Counted from the stretch's first letter, positions 35,242 to 46,261 are shown. The stretch is DNA of 64,000 nt from Anoxybacillus mongoliensis (GCF_014201515.1 NZ_JACHEQ010000003.1:1-64000); one strand, 5' to 3'. Numbers and translations: made by a program. The notes: generated from the letters alone by a model not told the origin.

Positions 35242-36699
35242 TTATGATGAAATCGTACGTTCAAAAGTATCAAACTGCTCTGTCACTTGTTTATCTGGCG
35301 CTGCTGTTAATACGCTGACGATAACAATAGCGATGAGGCTTGCGATAAAGCCTGGAACCATCTCATACATGACGCTAGCGTATGAAGAGTTTGCCCAAAC
35401 GATAACCGTCGTCGCTCCTGCAATCATCCCTGCAAGCGCTCCCCATTTTGTCATACGACGCCAGCATAAGCTTAATATAATGACCGGACCGAACGAAGCA
35501 CCAAACCCAGCCCATGCATAGCCAACAAGATTTAAAATCGTATTGTTTTGCTCATATGCTAGTATCAAGGCAACAATAGCAACAAGCAATACTGATAAAC
35601 GACCGACAAATACAAGTTCTTTATCAGACGCTGAACGACGGAATAAAACTTTATACAAATCTTCCGTTAGCGAGCTTGATGTAACAAGCAATTGCGATGA
35701 AATCGTGCTCATAATTGCCGCTAAAATGGCTGCCAGTAAAAATCCTGTAATAAGCGGATGAAATAAAATTTCACCAAGTTTAATAAATACCGTTTCTGGA
35801 TCTTCTAACGTCATACCGGCTTGTTTAAAGTAAGCGATTCCAAAAAGACCTGTGAGCATCGCGCCAACAGACGAAAAGATCATCCATCCCATCCCGATTC
35901 GGCGTGCTTGTTTCATCTCTTTTACCGATGAAATCGCCATAAAGCGAACGATAATGTGTGGTTGTCCAAAATAACCAAGTCCCCAAGCGAATAAAGAAAT
36001 GATGCCGACTACGCTTGTTCCTTTAAACAAATCGAGCAAATTCGGATCGATGTCGCGAATCGTTGCTGTTGTCTCTGTGAGTCCCCCTGTATGCATAAGT
36101 GTCACAACAGGTACGAGAATAAGTGCAATAAACATGATGAGACCTTGCACAAAGTCTGTCCAGCTGACCGCTAAAAATCCCCCGAACAACGTGTACGCAA
36201 TGACAACACCAGCAACAATCCATAACCCTGTATGGTAATCTGTACCGAACGAGTTTTTAAACATCACCCCGCCAGAAACGAGGCCAGAAGAAACGTAAAA
36301 CGTAAAGAAAATCATAATAACAAATCCAGAAACGAGGCGAAGTAACTTCGATGTATCACCAAAACGATTTTCTAAAAAGGATGGAATCGTAATCGAATCG
36401 TTCGCTACTTCTGTATATACCCGTAAACGAGGAGCGACGTATAACCAGTTCGCATACGCCCCTAAAGCTAGTCCGATGACGATCCATGAAGCGCTTAACC
36501 CTTGCGCATACATCGCGCCAGGCAAACCGAGCAACAACCAACCGCTCATATCGGACGCCCCTGCGCTTAACGCCGTCACCGCTGGACCGAGCGTTCGACC
36601 ACCTAACATATAATCAGACAAGTTGGACGTCCGTTTATATGCCCAATACCCAATGAGTAACATCCCCACCATATATACGACAACAGATGCAATAACCAA
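35242..36699 (-). CDS. putP: sodium/proline symporter
   Basis: 485 aa, thirteen helices of the SSS family. 'SAGASDMSGWLLLGLPGAMY' (Na+ and proline site in helix 2) and 'GYFGQPHIIVRFMAI' are PutP hallmarks. It imports proline for use by PutB and PutC encoded just upstream. The gap to putB is about 85 bases, so it can have its own promoter. Confidence 0.94.
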   Translation of the reverse strand: MVIASVVVYMVGMLLIGYWAYKRTSNLSDYMLGGRTLGPAVTALSAGASDMSGWLLLGLPGAMYAQGLSASWIVIGLALGAYANWLYVAPRLRVYTEVANDSITIPSFLENRFGDTSKLLRLVSGFVIMIFFTFYVSSGLVSGGVMFKNSFGTDYHTGLWIVAGVVIAYTLFGGFLAVSWTDFVQGLIMFIALILVPVVTLMHTGGLTETTATIRDIDPNLLDLFKGTSVVGIISLFAWGLGYFGQPHIIVRFMAISSVKEMKQARRIGMGWMIFSSVGAMLTGLFGIAYFKQAGMTLEDPETVFIKLGEILFHPLITGFLLAAILAAIMSTISSQLLVTSSSLTEDLYKVLFRRSASDKELVFVGRLSVLLVAIVALILAYEQNNTILNLVGYAWAGFGASFGPVIILSLCWRRMTKWGALAGMIAGATTVIVWANSSYASVMYEMVPGFIASLIAIVIVSVLTAAPDKQVTEQFDTFERTISS

Positions 36700-36784
36700 A
36701 ACAATCTCCCCTTCCTTTGTTGTCTATAAAAACCCCTTTGCACCTATCATTATACTAAAATATGTTCACAATTTGTACAAAAAA

Positions 36785-37699
36785 TTATTTTCCAAAAAAG
36801 CCTTTTAACGCGAACGCCACGTTTTGCGGACGTTCTGCCAATCGGCGCATAAAATAACCAAACCAGTCGTTTCCGAACGGAACGTATACACGCATTGTAT
36901 ATCCTTCTTTCGCAAGCTGTTGTTGCATATCTGTCCGAAAACCATACAGCATTTGAAACTCAAATTGGTTACGCGGAATATTATTCTCTTCTACAAATGT
37001 TTTTACTTTTTCAATAATATGATGGTCGTGTGTAGCAATGGCCGTATAACTGCCGCTTAATAAGTGAATGCGAATAATATTCATGTAGTTTTCATCAATT
37101 TGTTGCTTATCTTGAAACGCTACTTCAGGTGGCTCCTTATATGCTCCTTTCACTAAACGAAGCGATACCCCTTTTAAATCTTTTACATCTTGTTCGGCGC
37201 GATATAAATATGCTTGAATGACAGTGCCGACATTATCATACGTACGACGAAGTTCATGCAATAAATCGAGCGTCGCTTGACAATGACTAGAATCTTCCAT
37301 ATCAATGCGCACAAAATTGTTATACCGTTTGGCTGTTTCGACAATTTGACGCATATTGTTTAAACAAAAATCAAAATCAATATCGAGACCAAGTTGGGTC
37401 AATTTAACCGATAAGTTACTGCGGACACCCGCACGGTGAATGGCTTCTAACGTACGAATGTTGTATTGTGTTGCCTCGATTGCTTCTTCGCGATTGGAGA
37501 CGAATTCACCTAAATGATCAAGCGTACAAACGAGCCCTTTTTCATTCAGTTCGCGCACTTTTTTGATAGCGCTTTCAATCGTCTCCCCGGCAACGACTTG
37601 GGAAGCCCCGAAACGGAGCCCCCATTTTTTCGCTGCTTGATTTAACATTTTACTTTGCGAAGCGTATAGAAAGATATTTTTCGATAGCTGTGCGAGCAT
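36785..37699 (-). CDS. putB: proline dehydrogenase
   Basis: About 304 aa, the monofunctional Gram-positive type. TIM-barrel motifs: 'TLDHLGEFV', 'LSVKLTQLGLDID', 'VRIDMEDSS', 'RLVKGAYKEP' and the C-terminal 'PFGNDWFGYFMRRLAERP', which binds proline. It oxidises proline to pyrroline-5-carboxylate with FAD. ATG 37699 is better spaced from GAGGTG than GTG 37708. It is 20 bases from putC. Confidence 0.93.
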   Translation of the reverse strand: MLAQLSKNIFLYASQSKMLNQAAKKWGLRFGASQVVAGETIESAIKKVRELNEKGLVCTLDHLGEFVSNREEAIEATQYNIRTLEAIHRAGVRSNLSVKLTQLGLDIDFDFCLNNMRQIVETAKRYNNFVRIDMEDSSHCQATLDLLHELRRTYDNVGTVIQAYLYRAEQDVKDLKGVSLRLVKGAYKEPPEVAFQDKQQIDENYMNIIRIHLLSGSYTAIATHDHHIIEKVKTFVEENNIPRNQFEFQMLYGFRTDMQQQLAKEGYTMRVYVPFGNDWFGYFMRRLAERPQNVAFALKGFFGK

Positions 37700-37720
37700 G
37701 TTGTTCACCTCTTTTAAATG

Positions 37721-39274
37721 TTAAAACATTTCGCTAACCGTTTTTGCTTGCATGTGTAACAATAAATAGTCTGGACCGCCTGCTTTCGAATCCGTTCCTG
37801 ACATGTTGAAACCGCCAAACGGATGATAACCGACAATCGCTCCTGTACAACCGCGATTAAAGTACAAGTTACCGACGTGAAATTCTTCTCGTGCTTTTTC
37901 TAAATGGGCGCGATTATTTGAAATGACCGCACCTGTTAATCCATAATCTGTGTTGTTGGCTACTTCGAGCGCTTCATCAAACGTTTTTACTTTCGTAAAG
38001 GCGACAACTGGTCCGAAAATTTCTTCTTGCATGATGCGTGCGCTTGGAGCGACGTCCGCAAAAATTGTTGGTTCGATAAAAAATCCTTGTGAATCGTCTC
38101 CTTTTCCACCCGTCATGAGCTTTCCTTCTTGTTTTCCAATTTCGATGTAGCCCATGATTTTATCGTACGATACTTTATCAATGACCGGTCCCATAAATGT
38201 GCTTTGCTCTTCAGGGTTGCCAACTTTTAATTGTTTTGTTAGCTCAACAACACGCGCAAGCACTTCGTCGTATACATCTTCAAGCACGATCGCTCGCGAA
38301 CATGCGGAACATTTTTGTCCTGAAAAACCGAATGCAGAAGCGACAATGGACTGTGCTGCTAATTCAAGATCAGATTCGTTATCGACAATGATTGCATCTT
38401 TTCCTCCCATTTCCGCAATGACACGTTTCAACCATTTTTGACCAGGTTGAACGATCGCAGCACGTTCATAAATGCGGCAGCCAACGGCGCGCGATCCTGT
38501 AAACGAAATAAAGCGCGTTTGCGGATGTTCGACGATATATTCGCCTACTTCCGCTTCTCCACCAGGTAAGTAGTTTAGTACCCCTTTTGGAAGACCGGCT
38601 TCTTCCATAAGCTCAACAAATTTTGCAGCGACAATTGGCGCACGATCAGATGGTCGTAAAATAACTGTGTTTCCTGTCACAATGGCAGCCACTGTCGTTC
38701 CAGCCATAATCGCAAGGGGGAAGTTAAATGGCGAAATAATTAAACCGACGCCAAGCGGCACATAAAAAAATCGGTTCGCTTCACCCGGTCGGCTCAATAC
38801 GGGCACACCTTCTGAAAGAGAAATCATTTGCCGAGCGTAATATTCTAAAAAGTCAATGGCTTCTGCCGTATCTGCATCGGCTTCTTTCCACGGCTTCCCG
38901 ACTTCTTTTACTAACCAAGCTGAAAATTCATGTTTTCTTCTTCTTAACATCGCGGCAGCGCGAAACAATACGTCCGCACGCGCCTGCGGCGACACGCGCT
39001 TCCACGTCTCAAACGCCGAAAGTGCAGCAGACATCGCTTCATCAGCAAGCGCTTTCGTCGCTTTCGACACAACGCCAACAACTTGTTGTTTATTCGCTGG
39101 ATTCGTCGACACGACTTTTTCTTCAGTAACGACTCGTCGTCCCCCGATAATGATTGGATACTCTCGTCCAAGTTGTGTTTCGACGTAAGCGAGCGCGTTG
39201 CGAAACGCTTCAGCTTCGTGTTCAAGCGTAAAGTTTGTAAACGGTTCATGTTTGTATGGTACTGTCACATGCAT
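37721..39274 (-). CDS. putC: 1-pyrroline-5-carboxylate dehydrogenase
   Basis: About 517 aa from ATG 39274 (AAAGGATCG upstream). Aldehyde dehydrogenase fold with catalytic Cys in '[14 protein letters not shown]' and Glu in '[11 protein letters not shown]'; NAD-binding 'TGSRAVG'. It converts glutamate semialdehyde to glutamate, the second step of proline use. RocA is the paralogue name for the arginine route; the putB neighbour favours putC. Confidence 0.94.
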   Translation of the reverse strand: MHVTVPYKHEPFTNFTLEHEAEAFRNALAYVETQLGREYPIIIGGRRVVTEEKVVSTNPANKQQVVGVVSKATKALADEAMSAALSAFETWKRVSPQARADVLFRAAAMLRRRKHEFSAWLVKEVGKPWKEADADTAEAIDFLEYYARQMISLSEGVPVLSRPGEANRFFYVPLGVGLIISPFNFPLAIMAGTTVAAIVTGNTVILRPSDRAPIVAAKFVELMEEAGLPKGVLNYLPGGEAEVGEYIVEHPQTRFISFTGSRAVGCRIYERAAIVQPGQKWLKRVIAEMGGKDAIIVDNESDLELAAQSIVASAFGFSGQKCSACSRAIVLEDVYDEVLARVVELTKQLKVGNPEEQSTFMGPVIDKVSYDKIMGYIEIGKQEGKLMTGGKGDDSQGFFIEPTIFADVAPSARIMQEEIFGPVVAFTKVKTFDEALEVANNTDYGLTGAVISNNRAHLEKAREEFHVGNLYFNRGCTGAIVGYHPFGGFNMSGTDSKAGGPDYLLLHMQAKTVSEMF

Positions 39275-39366
39275 CGATCCTTTCACGAATTTGTCACATA
39301 TTCTACGATTCATTATAATTTATACTTTCTGAAAATTGTTTGTCGTTTACATATAATCATTTCTAC

Positions 39367-40569
39367 TTATTTTTGTTGTTCATCCACAACATCTTCCTTA
39401 TATTTGTATAAAAGGAGATCAATATACAACATCATTCGTTGTTCAAAATCATGAAGCGGTAGATTCGTAATTGTCTGCATGCGCTTTAGTCGATAATGCA
39501 ATGTGTTGGGATGAATGTATAAACTTTCAGCCGTTTGCTTTATATTGCAGTCATGTTGAATGTATGCACGAAGCGTGTGCAAAAAGTCCGTCCCATGTTG
39601 TTCGTCGTGCTTTTTTAGTTTCGCTAACGCTTCGTTTTTATAGCGACGTTGCTTATATTGTTCGTATATGAATGGAATAATGCGATAAATTCCTAAATCA
39701 CCGTAAGCATGTGGTAAATACTCATCCATATGTCTTTTTAAATGAATAACTTCCATCGCTTCTTTGTAGCTATCACGCAACCGTTGCAAACCGCTATACT
39801 CATTGCCGATTCCAACAATAACGTCACGATCCATCTCACAACGAAAGTCTTGTTGCAATTTTGTCATCATCATTTTTAACACATCAATCGGTCGCTGTGT
39901 GGTCGTCCCCCCCACAATAAGTAAAAATGGATGATGATGTTCGATAAAAAAAGTCGGGGCATGTGTTGTTCTTGTTATAAACGTCATGTATTGACGAATG
40001 TCATCTTTCTTTTCATTCTTCTGAACATATAAAGCGGAAACAACAAATGACGAAGGGAGCGCTACACCAAGTAGCTGGGCTTCCATTTGAACATCACGTT
40101 CACTTATGTCACGATATTGAATAAAACGGAGAAAAAGGTCATTGATTTCTTCTTGACGTTTATAACGTTTTCCCATTTGTTCATGTAACATATGTGCCGC
40201 TTCTTTTGCCACGTCTTCCATTCGTTTTCGCTGCTCCTCTGTCAAATCGTGAAACGACGCTTGCACCCAAAGATAACCGTACACTTTCCCTCCGTGTTTT
40301 AAACAAACGACCGCGCGAGCACCAAGATCAATATCGGGAAGTGGAGGGATGCTAACAACCCCGTCTGCCTGTTCAATTTTTTTCATCCATCCATGTTCAT
40401 GTAAATATTGAAAAACGTGGGCAGATGCCCGTTTACTTAAAATCGTGCGCATGCGTACTTCATCCGTTTGATCATGATGCCCACTATATGCAAGCAATTC
40501 AAAATCACGTGATTCAATCGTTACCGGACGCTGCAATTCAAAAAATAATTGATCGACTAATTTATGCAA
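39367..40569 (-). CDS. putR: PucR/CdaR-family activator, PutR-like
   Basis: 400 aa. The C-terminal HTH_30 domain is clear: 'DCNIKQTAESLYIHPNTLHYRLKRM'. A GGDEF-like/CdaR middle domain precedes it, and the N-terminal part may sense proline. It lies upstream of putC-putB-putP on the same strand, the expected place for the proline-responsive activator PutR; the gap to putC (about 90 bases) probably holds its target promoter. Confidence 0.85.
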   Translation of the reverse strand: MHKLVDQLFFELQRPVTIESRDFELLAYSGHHDQTDEVRMRTILSKRASAHVFQYLHEHGWMKKIEQADGVVSIPPLPDIDLGARAVVCLKHGGKVYGYLWVQASFHDLTEEQRKRMEDVAKEAAHMLHEQMGKRYKRQEEINDLFLRFIQYRDISERDVQMEAQLLGVALPSSFVVSALYVQKNEKKDDIRQYMTFITRTTHAPTFFIEHHHPFLLIVGGTTTQRPIDVLKMMMTKLQQDFRCEMDRDVIVGIGNEYSGLQRLRDSYKEAMEVIHLKRHMDEYLPHAYGDLGIYRIIPFIYEQYKQRRYKNEALAKLKKHDEQHGTDFLHTLRAYIQHDCNIKQTAESLYIHPNTLHYRLKRMQTITNLPLHDFEQRMMLYIDLLLYKYKEDVVDEQQK

Positions 40570-40617
40570 CGAAATCCCCTCCTTAATTTTTATTATGCGT
40601 GATCAAAGACGTGAAAA

Positions 40618-40645
40618 AAAGACTTCGGGCTGTCCCGAAGTCTTT
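40618..40645 (-). terminator. nup operon terminator
   Basis: AAAGACTTCGGG/CCCGAAGTCTTT with a 4-base loop, followed by T-rich sequence. Confidence 0.9.
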
Positions 40646-40650
40646 TGCCA

Positions 40651-41604
40651 TTAACGTTTTCCTTTTACATAAGGCGTACCGAGCGCTTTTGGCGCATCTG
40701 CTCGTCCGATAAAGCCAGTCAGTGCTAAAATCGTTAAGGCATACGGTAAAATGAGCAAATAAACAGTCGGTACGTTTTTCAAAAACGGAATCGCTTGCCC
40801 AACAATACTTAAGCTTTGTGCAAATCCAAAGAAAAGAGCCGCTCCCATCGCACCAAGCGGATGCCATTTTCCGAAAATCATCGCAGCGAGCGCCATAAAC
40901 CCTTGACCAGAAATTGTCGCATGGCTAAAATCGCGTGAAATGATTGTTGCATAAATGGAACCCCCGATTCCCGCGAGTGCACCACTTAACATCACCGCGA
41001 TGTAACGCATTTTTGCTACGTTAATTCCCATTGTATCCGCCGCCATCGGATGTTCTCCAACCGCACGAAGACGAAGCCCAAACGGCGTTTTGTAAATGAC
41101 GTACCATACAACAAACGCGAGTACAATCGCTAAATAAGATGGCAAATATCCGTTTGAGAATAAAATCGGACCGATGACTGGAATTTTGCTTAAAATTGGA
41201 ATATCGATTTTATCAAATCCAACTTGCACTTGGTCTGTTTGACCTTTTCCATACCACATTTTTACAAGAAACAACGATAATCCTAACGCTAAAAAGTTGA
41301 TAGCTACCCCACTAACGACTTGATCAGCGCGAAGCGAGATGGCTGCTACCGCATGCATAAGCGAGAAAATAGACGCAACAACCATCGCCACAAGCATGGC
41401 AAGCCATGGTGTTAATTGTCCAAATTGATCGGCAAACGTTAAGTTAAACACTACACCGGTAAACGCGCCGATAACCATTAACCCTTCTAATCCGATATTT
41501 ACAACACCGGAGCGTTCACTAAATACGCCGCCAAGCGCCGTAAAAATGAGCGGGGCCGCAAAAAAAATCGCGGAAGGAATAATAATTTCAAGAATGTTCA
41601 ACAT
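40651..41604 (-). CDS. nupQ: nucleoside ABC transporter permease NupQ
   Basis: 317 aa, a BPD_transp_2 permease with about nine helices ('RSGVVNIGLEGLMVIGAFTG', 'RAVGEHPMAADTMGINVAKM'). It starts one base after nupP ends. With NupP it forms the membrane channel of the guanosine/nucleoside importer (B. subtilis YufQ). Last gene of the operon. Confidence 0.93.
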   Translation of the reverse strand: MLNILEIIIPSAIFFAAPLIFTALGGVFSERSGVVNIGLEGLMVIGAFTGVVFNLTFADQFGQLTPWLAMLVAMVVASIFSLMHAVAAISLRADQVVSGVAINFLALGLSLFLVKMWYGKGQTDQVQVGFDKIDIPILSKIPVIGPILFSNGYLPSYLAIVLAFVVWYVIYKTPFGLRLRAVGEHPMAADTMGINVAKMRYIAVMLSGALAGIGGSIYATIISRDFSHATISGQGFMALAAMIFGKWHPLGAMGAALFFGFAQSLSIVGQAIPFLKNVPTVYLLILPYALTILALTGFIGRADAPKALGTPYVKGKR

Positions 41605-42651
41605 TTATTTTCCCTCCTTTTTGAAGCGCGTAAGCACAAGACGAATTAAGTAGCTTGAAGCCACGAAGAAAATAATTAACGCAATGACGATATCAACAAG
41701 TTCCGTTGGCACATCGGCAGCTGATGGCATTTCAAGCGCTCCAACTTTTAGAGCCCCAAAGAGGACAGCTGCTAAAATAATTCCAAATGCATTATTTCCG
41801 CCAAGAAGAGCGACCGCAATTCCATCAAATCCGACTCCCGTAAACCCAGCTTTGACAGAGACGTTTTCAAATGTTCCTAATCCTTCCATCGCTCCAGCGA
41901 TGCCTGCGAATGCCCCCGAAATAACCATCGCTAATATAATATTGCGATTGACGTTCATACCTGCATAATGTGATGCATGTTGGTTAAAACCGACGGCACG
42001 AAGTTCATATCCTGTTGTCGTTTTCTCAAGTAAAAACCACATGACAACAGCTGCAATTAACGAAATAATAATGCCGTAATGAAGCGTAGAGTAATCTGTT
42101 AACGATTGTAAAAACTCTGAACGTAACGATGCTGACGGATGGATTTTTTCTGATTTAAATCCTTGATCGGATAAAACAGAACGAATGACCGCATTCGATA
42201 CGTATAGCGCAATATAGTTCATCATAATTGTGACGATAACTTCATGAACACGGAAACGTGCTTTTAAAAAACCAGGAATGAATCCCCAAAGCGCCCCAGC
42301 TACTGCGGCCGCAATAATTGCGAGCGGCAAATGAATGACTTTTGGTAGTTCAAATGCCACACCAACCCAAACGGCAGCTAGCCAGCCAACAATAAGCTGT
42401 CCTTCTACACCGATATTAAATAATCCTGTACGAAAAGCGAACGCAACAGCTAAACCTGCTAAAATATACGGCGTGACTTGACGAATCGTTTCTCCAATGT
42501 AATATCGATCACCAAAAGCGCCGTACAATAAAGCAGAATACCCAGCAATTGGATCATACCCACTGATGATCATGACAATCGCACCGGCGATAATTCCGAG
42601 AATGACCGCAAAAACAGGGACGAGAATATTCGTTAAACGATTTTCACTCAT
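41605..42651 (-). CDS. nupP: nucleoside ABC transporter permease NupP
   Basis: 348 aa, partner permease of NupQ with the same fold ('RTGLFNIGVEGQLIVGWLAA', 'RAVGFNQHASHYAGMNVNRN'). Its ATG overlaps the nupO stop by 4 bases. B. subtilis YufP. Confidence 0.93.
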   Translation of the reverse strand: MSENRLTNILVPVFAVILGIIAGAIVMIISGYDPIAGYSALLYGAFGDRYYIGETIRQVTPYILAGLAVAFAFRTGLFNIGVEGQLIVGWLAAVWVGVAFELPKVIHLPLAIIAAAVAGALWGFIPGFLKARFRVHEVIVTIMMNYIALYVSNAVIRSVLSDQGFKSEKIHPSASLRSEFLQSLTDYSTLHYGIIISLIAAVVMWFLLEKTTTGYELRAVGFNQHASHYAGMNVNRNIILAMVISGAFAGIAGAMEGLGTFENVSVKAGFTGVGFDGIAVALLGGNNAFGIILAAVLFGALKVGALEMPSAADVPTELVDIVIALIIFFVASSYLIRLVLTRFKKEGK

Positions 42652-44177
42652 GATGATACACCTGCTTCCTTCCGTTTGCTTCCTGCCATCAATAAGCCAA
42701 GCTCTTGTTCTGTCGTTTCTTTCGGGTCGACAATGGCAACAATTTTCCCTTCATAAATGACAGCAATACGATCGCTAACGTTCATAATTTCATCTAATTC
42801 AAACGAAACAAGCAATACTGCTTTTCCTTTATCGCGTTGTTCGATGAGACGTTTGTGAATGAACTCAATCGCTCCGACATCGAGTCCACGCGTTGGTTGC
42901 GCGGCAATAAGTAAATCTGGATCGCGATCTACTTCGCGCCCGATAATCGCTTTTTGTTGGTTTCCTCCTGATAAAGCCCTCGCCTTTGTATATTCATCTG
43001 GCGTACGAACGTCAAACTCTCGAATAAGCTGACGCGCTTTATCGTAAATGGCTTTAAAGTTCAAAATACCACGCTTTGAATATGGCTCTTTGTAATATGT
43101 TTGGAGCACCATATTTTCTCCGATTGGAAAATCGAGAACAAGACCATGTTTATGACGGTCTTGAGGGATGTGTCCGACACCTGTTTCTGTAATTTGACGC
43201 GGTGTTAAATTGCGAATTTCTTTACCATTTAAACGAATGGAGCCTGACTCTGATTTGATTAAACCTGTGATTGCTTCGATGAGCTCTGTTTGTCCGTTTC
43301 CGTCTACTCCTGCAATGCCGACAATTTCCCCTGCATGTACCGTTAAATTTAAATGATCAACCGCAGTAATCCCACGTGCATCTTTCACGACTAAATTTTC
43401 AATTTCAAGGACAGGTTTGCCAACTTTTGGCGGTTGTTTTTCCGTTTTGAAATGTACTTCACGCCCAACCATTAATGAAGCAAGTTCGTTCGGGTTTGTT
43501 TCCGATACATTTAATGTGCCGATGCCTTTTCCGCGACGAATGACGGTCACGCGATCGCACACTTCCATAATTTCTTTTAATTTGTGCGTGATTAAAATGA
43601 TGGATTTTCCTTCCCGTACAAGCGCTTTCATAATTTGGATAAGCTCTTGAATTTCTTGTGGTGTTAACACAGCTGTCGGTTCGTCAAAAATTAAAATATC
43701 TGCTCCACGATATAACGTTTTTAAAATTTCTACACGTTGTTGCATGCCGACAGAAATGTCTGCGATTTTCGCTTTCGGATCAACCGCTAAACCGTATCGT
43801 TCAGAAAGCTCGCGCACTTCTTTTTCTGCCTTTTCAATGTCAATTTGCCCACCTTTTGTCGGCTCGCTCCCTAAAATAATGTTTTCTGTTACCGTAAACG
43901 TATCAACAAGCATAAAATGTTGGTGTACCATCCCGATCCCTAAGTCATTGGCAACGTTCGGGTTGGCGATATTTACTTTTTTTCCTTTGACACGAATTTC
44001 CCCACCATCCGGTTGATATAAACCGAATAACACGTTCATTAACGTTGATTTTCCAGCACCGTTTTCACCTAATAACGCATGAATTTCCCCTTTTTTCAGT
44101 TGCAACGTAATGTTATCGTTTGCCACAAAATTCCCAAAAACTTTGCGGATGTTCAGCATCTCAATTACGTATTCCAA
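42648..44177 (-). CDS. nupO: nucleoside ABC transporter ATPase NupO
   Basis: 509 aa with two ABC domains: first Walker A 'LLGENGAGKSTLMNVLFG', signature 'ISVGMQQRVEIL', Walker B 'ILIFDEP'; second with degenerate P-loop 'GIAGVDGNGQTELIEAI' and signature 'LSGGNQQKAIIGRE', as is normal for sugar/nucleoside (RbsA-like) importers. Coupled to nupP. Confidence 0.94.
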   Translation of the reverse strand: MEYVIEMLNIRKVFGNFVANDNITLQLKKGEIHALLGENGAGKSTLMNVLFGLYQPDGGEIRVKGKKVNIANPNVANDLGIGMVHQHFMLVDTFTVTENIILGSEPTKGGQIDIEKAEKEVRELSERYGLAVDPKAKIADISVGMQQRVEILKTLYRGADILIFDEPTAVLTPQEIQELIQIMKALVREGKSIILITHKLKEIMEVCDRVTVIRRGKGIGTLNVSETNPNELASLMVGREVHFKTEKQPPKVGKPVLEIENLVVKDARGITAVDHLNLTVHAGEIVGIAGVDGNGQTELIEAITGLIKSESGSIRLNGKEIRNLTPRQITETGVGHIPQDRHKHGLVLDFPIGENMVLQTYYKEPYSKRGILNFKAIYDKARQLIREFDVRTPDEYTKARALSGGNQQKAIIGREVDRDPDLLIAAQPTRGLDVGAIEFIHKRLIEQRDKGKAVLLVSFELDEIMNVSDRIAVIYEGKIVAIVDPKETTEQELGLLMAGSKRKEAGVSS

Positions 44178-44211
44178 ACGTGATCCACTCCTTATATGAG
44201 CATGGTTTACA

Positions 44212-44257
44212 TCACTAAATGAAAAGCTGCAACATGTTGCAACTTTTCATTTAGTGA
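44212..44257 (-). promoter_or_regulatory. intercistronic 46-bp palindrome between nupN and nupO
   Basis: TCACTAAATGAAAAG...CTTTTCATTTAGTGA, nearly perfect 22-bp arms. It has no good T-tract and sits inside the operon, so a role in mRNA stability or partial read-through is likelier than full termination. Confidence 0.65.
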
Positions 44258-44285
44258 TTCTCCGAAGGGCTCTCCCTTCGGAGAA
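44258..44285 (-). promoter_or_regulatory. second intercistronic hairpin after nupN
   Basis: TTCTCCGAAGGG/CCCTTCGGAGAA, perfect 12-bp GC-rich arms with a 4-base loop, directly adjacent to the 46-bp palindrome. Together they would protect nupN mRNA and keep the binding protein in excess over the transporter. Confidence 0.65.
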
Positions 44286-44301
44286 CAAGAAATTCAAGAA
44301 A

Positions 44302-45393
44302 TTATAGAGAAGCTTCAAATTGTTTATATTCGTCGCGAGTTGTAGGTACTTTTACTTCGCCGTTAATAATTTTTTGTTTCCACTCATCAACTTTTTTCAA
44401 CACGTCTTCAGGAACATTGTTTTTCGTTGTTGGCGCAATACCTACACCATCTTCTTTTAAGCCGTATTCAACTGCTTGACCGCCTGGGAAGTTACCGTTT
44501 TTCGTTTTTGTCGCTAAGTCATATACAGCAACGTCAACACGTTTCACCATAGATGTTAACGTTACACTTTTATCTGTTCCAGGTACTTTTCCTTCTTCGT
44601 ATTGGTCGCGGTCAACACCGATGACCCAAATTTCTTTGTTTGGATCTTGTTTTTTCAAGTCGATCGCTTCAGAGAACACACCGTTTCCTGTCGCACCAGC
44701 AGCATGATAAATTACGTCAATGCCAGAAGCGTACATACTTGAAGCGATGGCTTTTCCTTTATCCGCTTTGTCAAATGCACCTGCGTATTGCACTTCAACT
44801 GTCGCATTCGGATTTACAGCTTTTACACCAGCACGGAAACCGCTTTCGAATTTTTCAATTAATGGAATTTCCATACCACCGACGAAGCCGATTTTATTTG
44901 TTTTTGTCATTAAACCAGCAACAACACCGACAAGGAATGAGCCTTCATGCTCTTTAAATGTGATGCTTGCAACGTTTGGTTTTTCAACCACGCTATCAAC
45001 GATCGCAAATTTGTTATCTGGTTTTTGGTCTGCAATTTCTGTAACGGCATCTGTCATTAAGAAACCGATTCCGAAAATAAGATCAAAATCGTTACGCACA
45101 AGTTTATTTAAGTTTGTTGCATAATCCGCATCGCTTTGTGACTGTAAATAGTCATAGCCACCTTTTCCTTTTTTCAAGCCGTTTTCTTCACCAAATTTTT
45201 GCAAACCTTCCCATGCAGATTGGTTAAACGATTTATCGTCAATTCCACCTACGTCTGTAACCATCGCTACGCTGAACTCAGACGCTTTTCCTTCTTCTTT
45301 TTTCGGCTCTTCTTTTGCTTGTCCACAACCGCCAAGAAGCATGCCGGCAGTCAACAATAAAGACATCGACAATCCAAAACGTTTTTTCTTCAT
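44302..45393 (-). CDS. nupN: nucleoside-binding lipoprotein NupN (BmpA family)
   Basis: 363 aa. Lipobox 'LLGGC' with C23; mature part is a type I periplasmic-binding fold of the BmpA/PnrA family ('[19 protein letters not shown]', '[15 protein letters not shown]'). It captures purine nucleosides at the outer face and feeds NupPQ. First gene of nupNOPQ; two hairpins separate it from nupO. Confidence 0.93.
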   Translation of the reverse strand: MKKKRFGLSMSLLLTAGMLLGGCGQAKEEPKKEEGKASEFSVAMVTDVGGIDDKSFNQSAWEGLQKFGEENGLKKGKGGYDYLQSQSDADYATNLNKLVRNDFDLIFGIGFLMTDAVTEIADQKPDNKFAIVDSVVEKPNVASITFKEHEGSFLVGVVAGLMTKTNKIGFVGGMEIPLIEKFESGFRAGVKAVNPNATVEVQYAGAFDKADKGKAIASSMYASGIDVIYHAAGATGNGVFSEAIDLKKQDPNKEIWVIGVDRDQYEEGKVPGTDKSVTLTSMVKRVDVAVYDLATKTKNGNFPGGQAVEYGLKEDGVGIAPTTKNNVPEDVLKKVDEWKQKIINGEVKVPTTRDEYKQFEASL

Positions 45394-45500
45394 GAATTAT
45401 TACCCCCTCAGTTTTGAAATATGGATGAGTAAAAAGTGAAATGTAAAATATCCTTCTCCCTCCAATGTCACCTCCTTAATAGGATAAGCACTTTTATAAG

Positions 45501-46226
45501 TTACACACGTTTCCGTAAAACGTGGAAACTAAACTTATCTGATTTGAAATAGTCAATCGAGTATAAAATAGGTTCGTCATTTTCATCAAAATGCATTTGT
45601 TTTAAAACTAAAAGTGCTGTTTCTGGCTCACATTGCAAAATCGGCGACACTTTTTCATGATAACCGAGCGGTTCGATATGGGTAACAGCATACGCGATAT
45701 ACCGATTCGCTTCATTATGTAATATTTCTAATAACGACTCATTTTCATAAGCAATTCCTTTAGGTAAATATTTACAAGGTACTTTGTCAATGCAGTAAAC
45801 GACCGGCTCGTTATTCGCGGTTCGCACCCGCTCAACAACAAGTAAATCTTCCTCTTTATGACATTGAAAGCGCTTTATATCATCTTCAGTCGGTTTCTGA
45901 ATCGAAGAAGATAAAAAGATCGTTCCTGGTTTGCGTCCAGCTTGGCGAATCATCTCCGTCACGCTACTTAGTTGTTCAATACCTGACGTAAACATCGGTC
46001 GGGAACTCACAAATGTCCCAACACCGTGGCGGCGGATGATGACGTTTTCTTCTTCTAATACTCGTAATGCTTCACGCAACGTCGCTCGGCTAACTCCTAA
46101 TTGTTTTGCTAATTCAAATTCAGAAGGAAGCTTTTCTTTTTCCTTGTATACCCCTTGCTCAATATCCTTTTTAATCCGATCAATGACTTGTAAATATAAG
46201 TGTCGATGATCTGTTTTAACAGACAT
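45501..46226 (-). CDS. ymfC: GntR/HutC-family regulator, YmfC-like
   Basis: 241 aa. N-terminal wHTH '[32 protein letters not shown]' and C-terminal UTRA ligand domain. Located between spoIIIE and nupN; the position matches B. subtilis ymfC. In this window it could control nupNOPQ, which follows about 107 bases away. A 14-bp palindrome upstream (46248-46261) may be its autoregulatory site. Confidence 0.87.
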   Translation of the reverse strand: MSVKTDHRHLYLQVIDRIKKDIEQGVYKEKEKLPSEFELAKQLGVSRATLREALRVLEEENVIIRRHGVGTFVSSRPMFTSGIEQLSSVTEMIRQAGRKPGTIFLSSSIQKPTEDDIKRFQCHKEEDLLVVERVRTANNEPVVYCIDKVPCKYLPKGIAYENESLLEILHNEANRYIAYAVTHIEPLGYHEKVSPILQCEPETALLVLKQMHFDENDEPILYSIDYFKSDKFSFHVLRKRV

Positions 46227-46247
46227 TCACCATCCCCCACCTTAGAT

Positions 46248-46261
46248 ATCAGACATCTGAT
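46248..46261. promoter_or_regulatory. candidate GntR-type operator
   Basis: ATCAGACATCTGAT, arms ATCAGA/TCTGAT, about 21 bases upstream of the GntR start. A related TGTTAGACA follows. Confidence 0.45.

Noticed and set aside
45394-45500. Purine riboswitch upstream of nupN
   Set aside because: No conserved junction core or matching P1-P3 stems could be seen in the 107-base gap.
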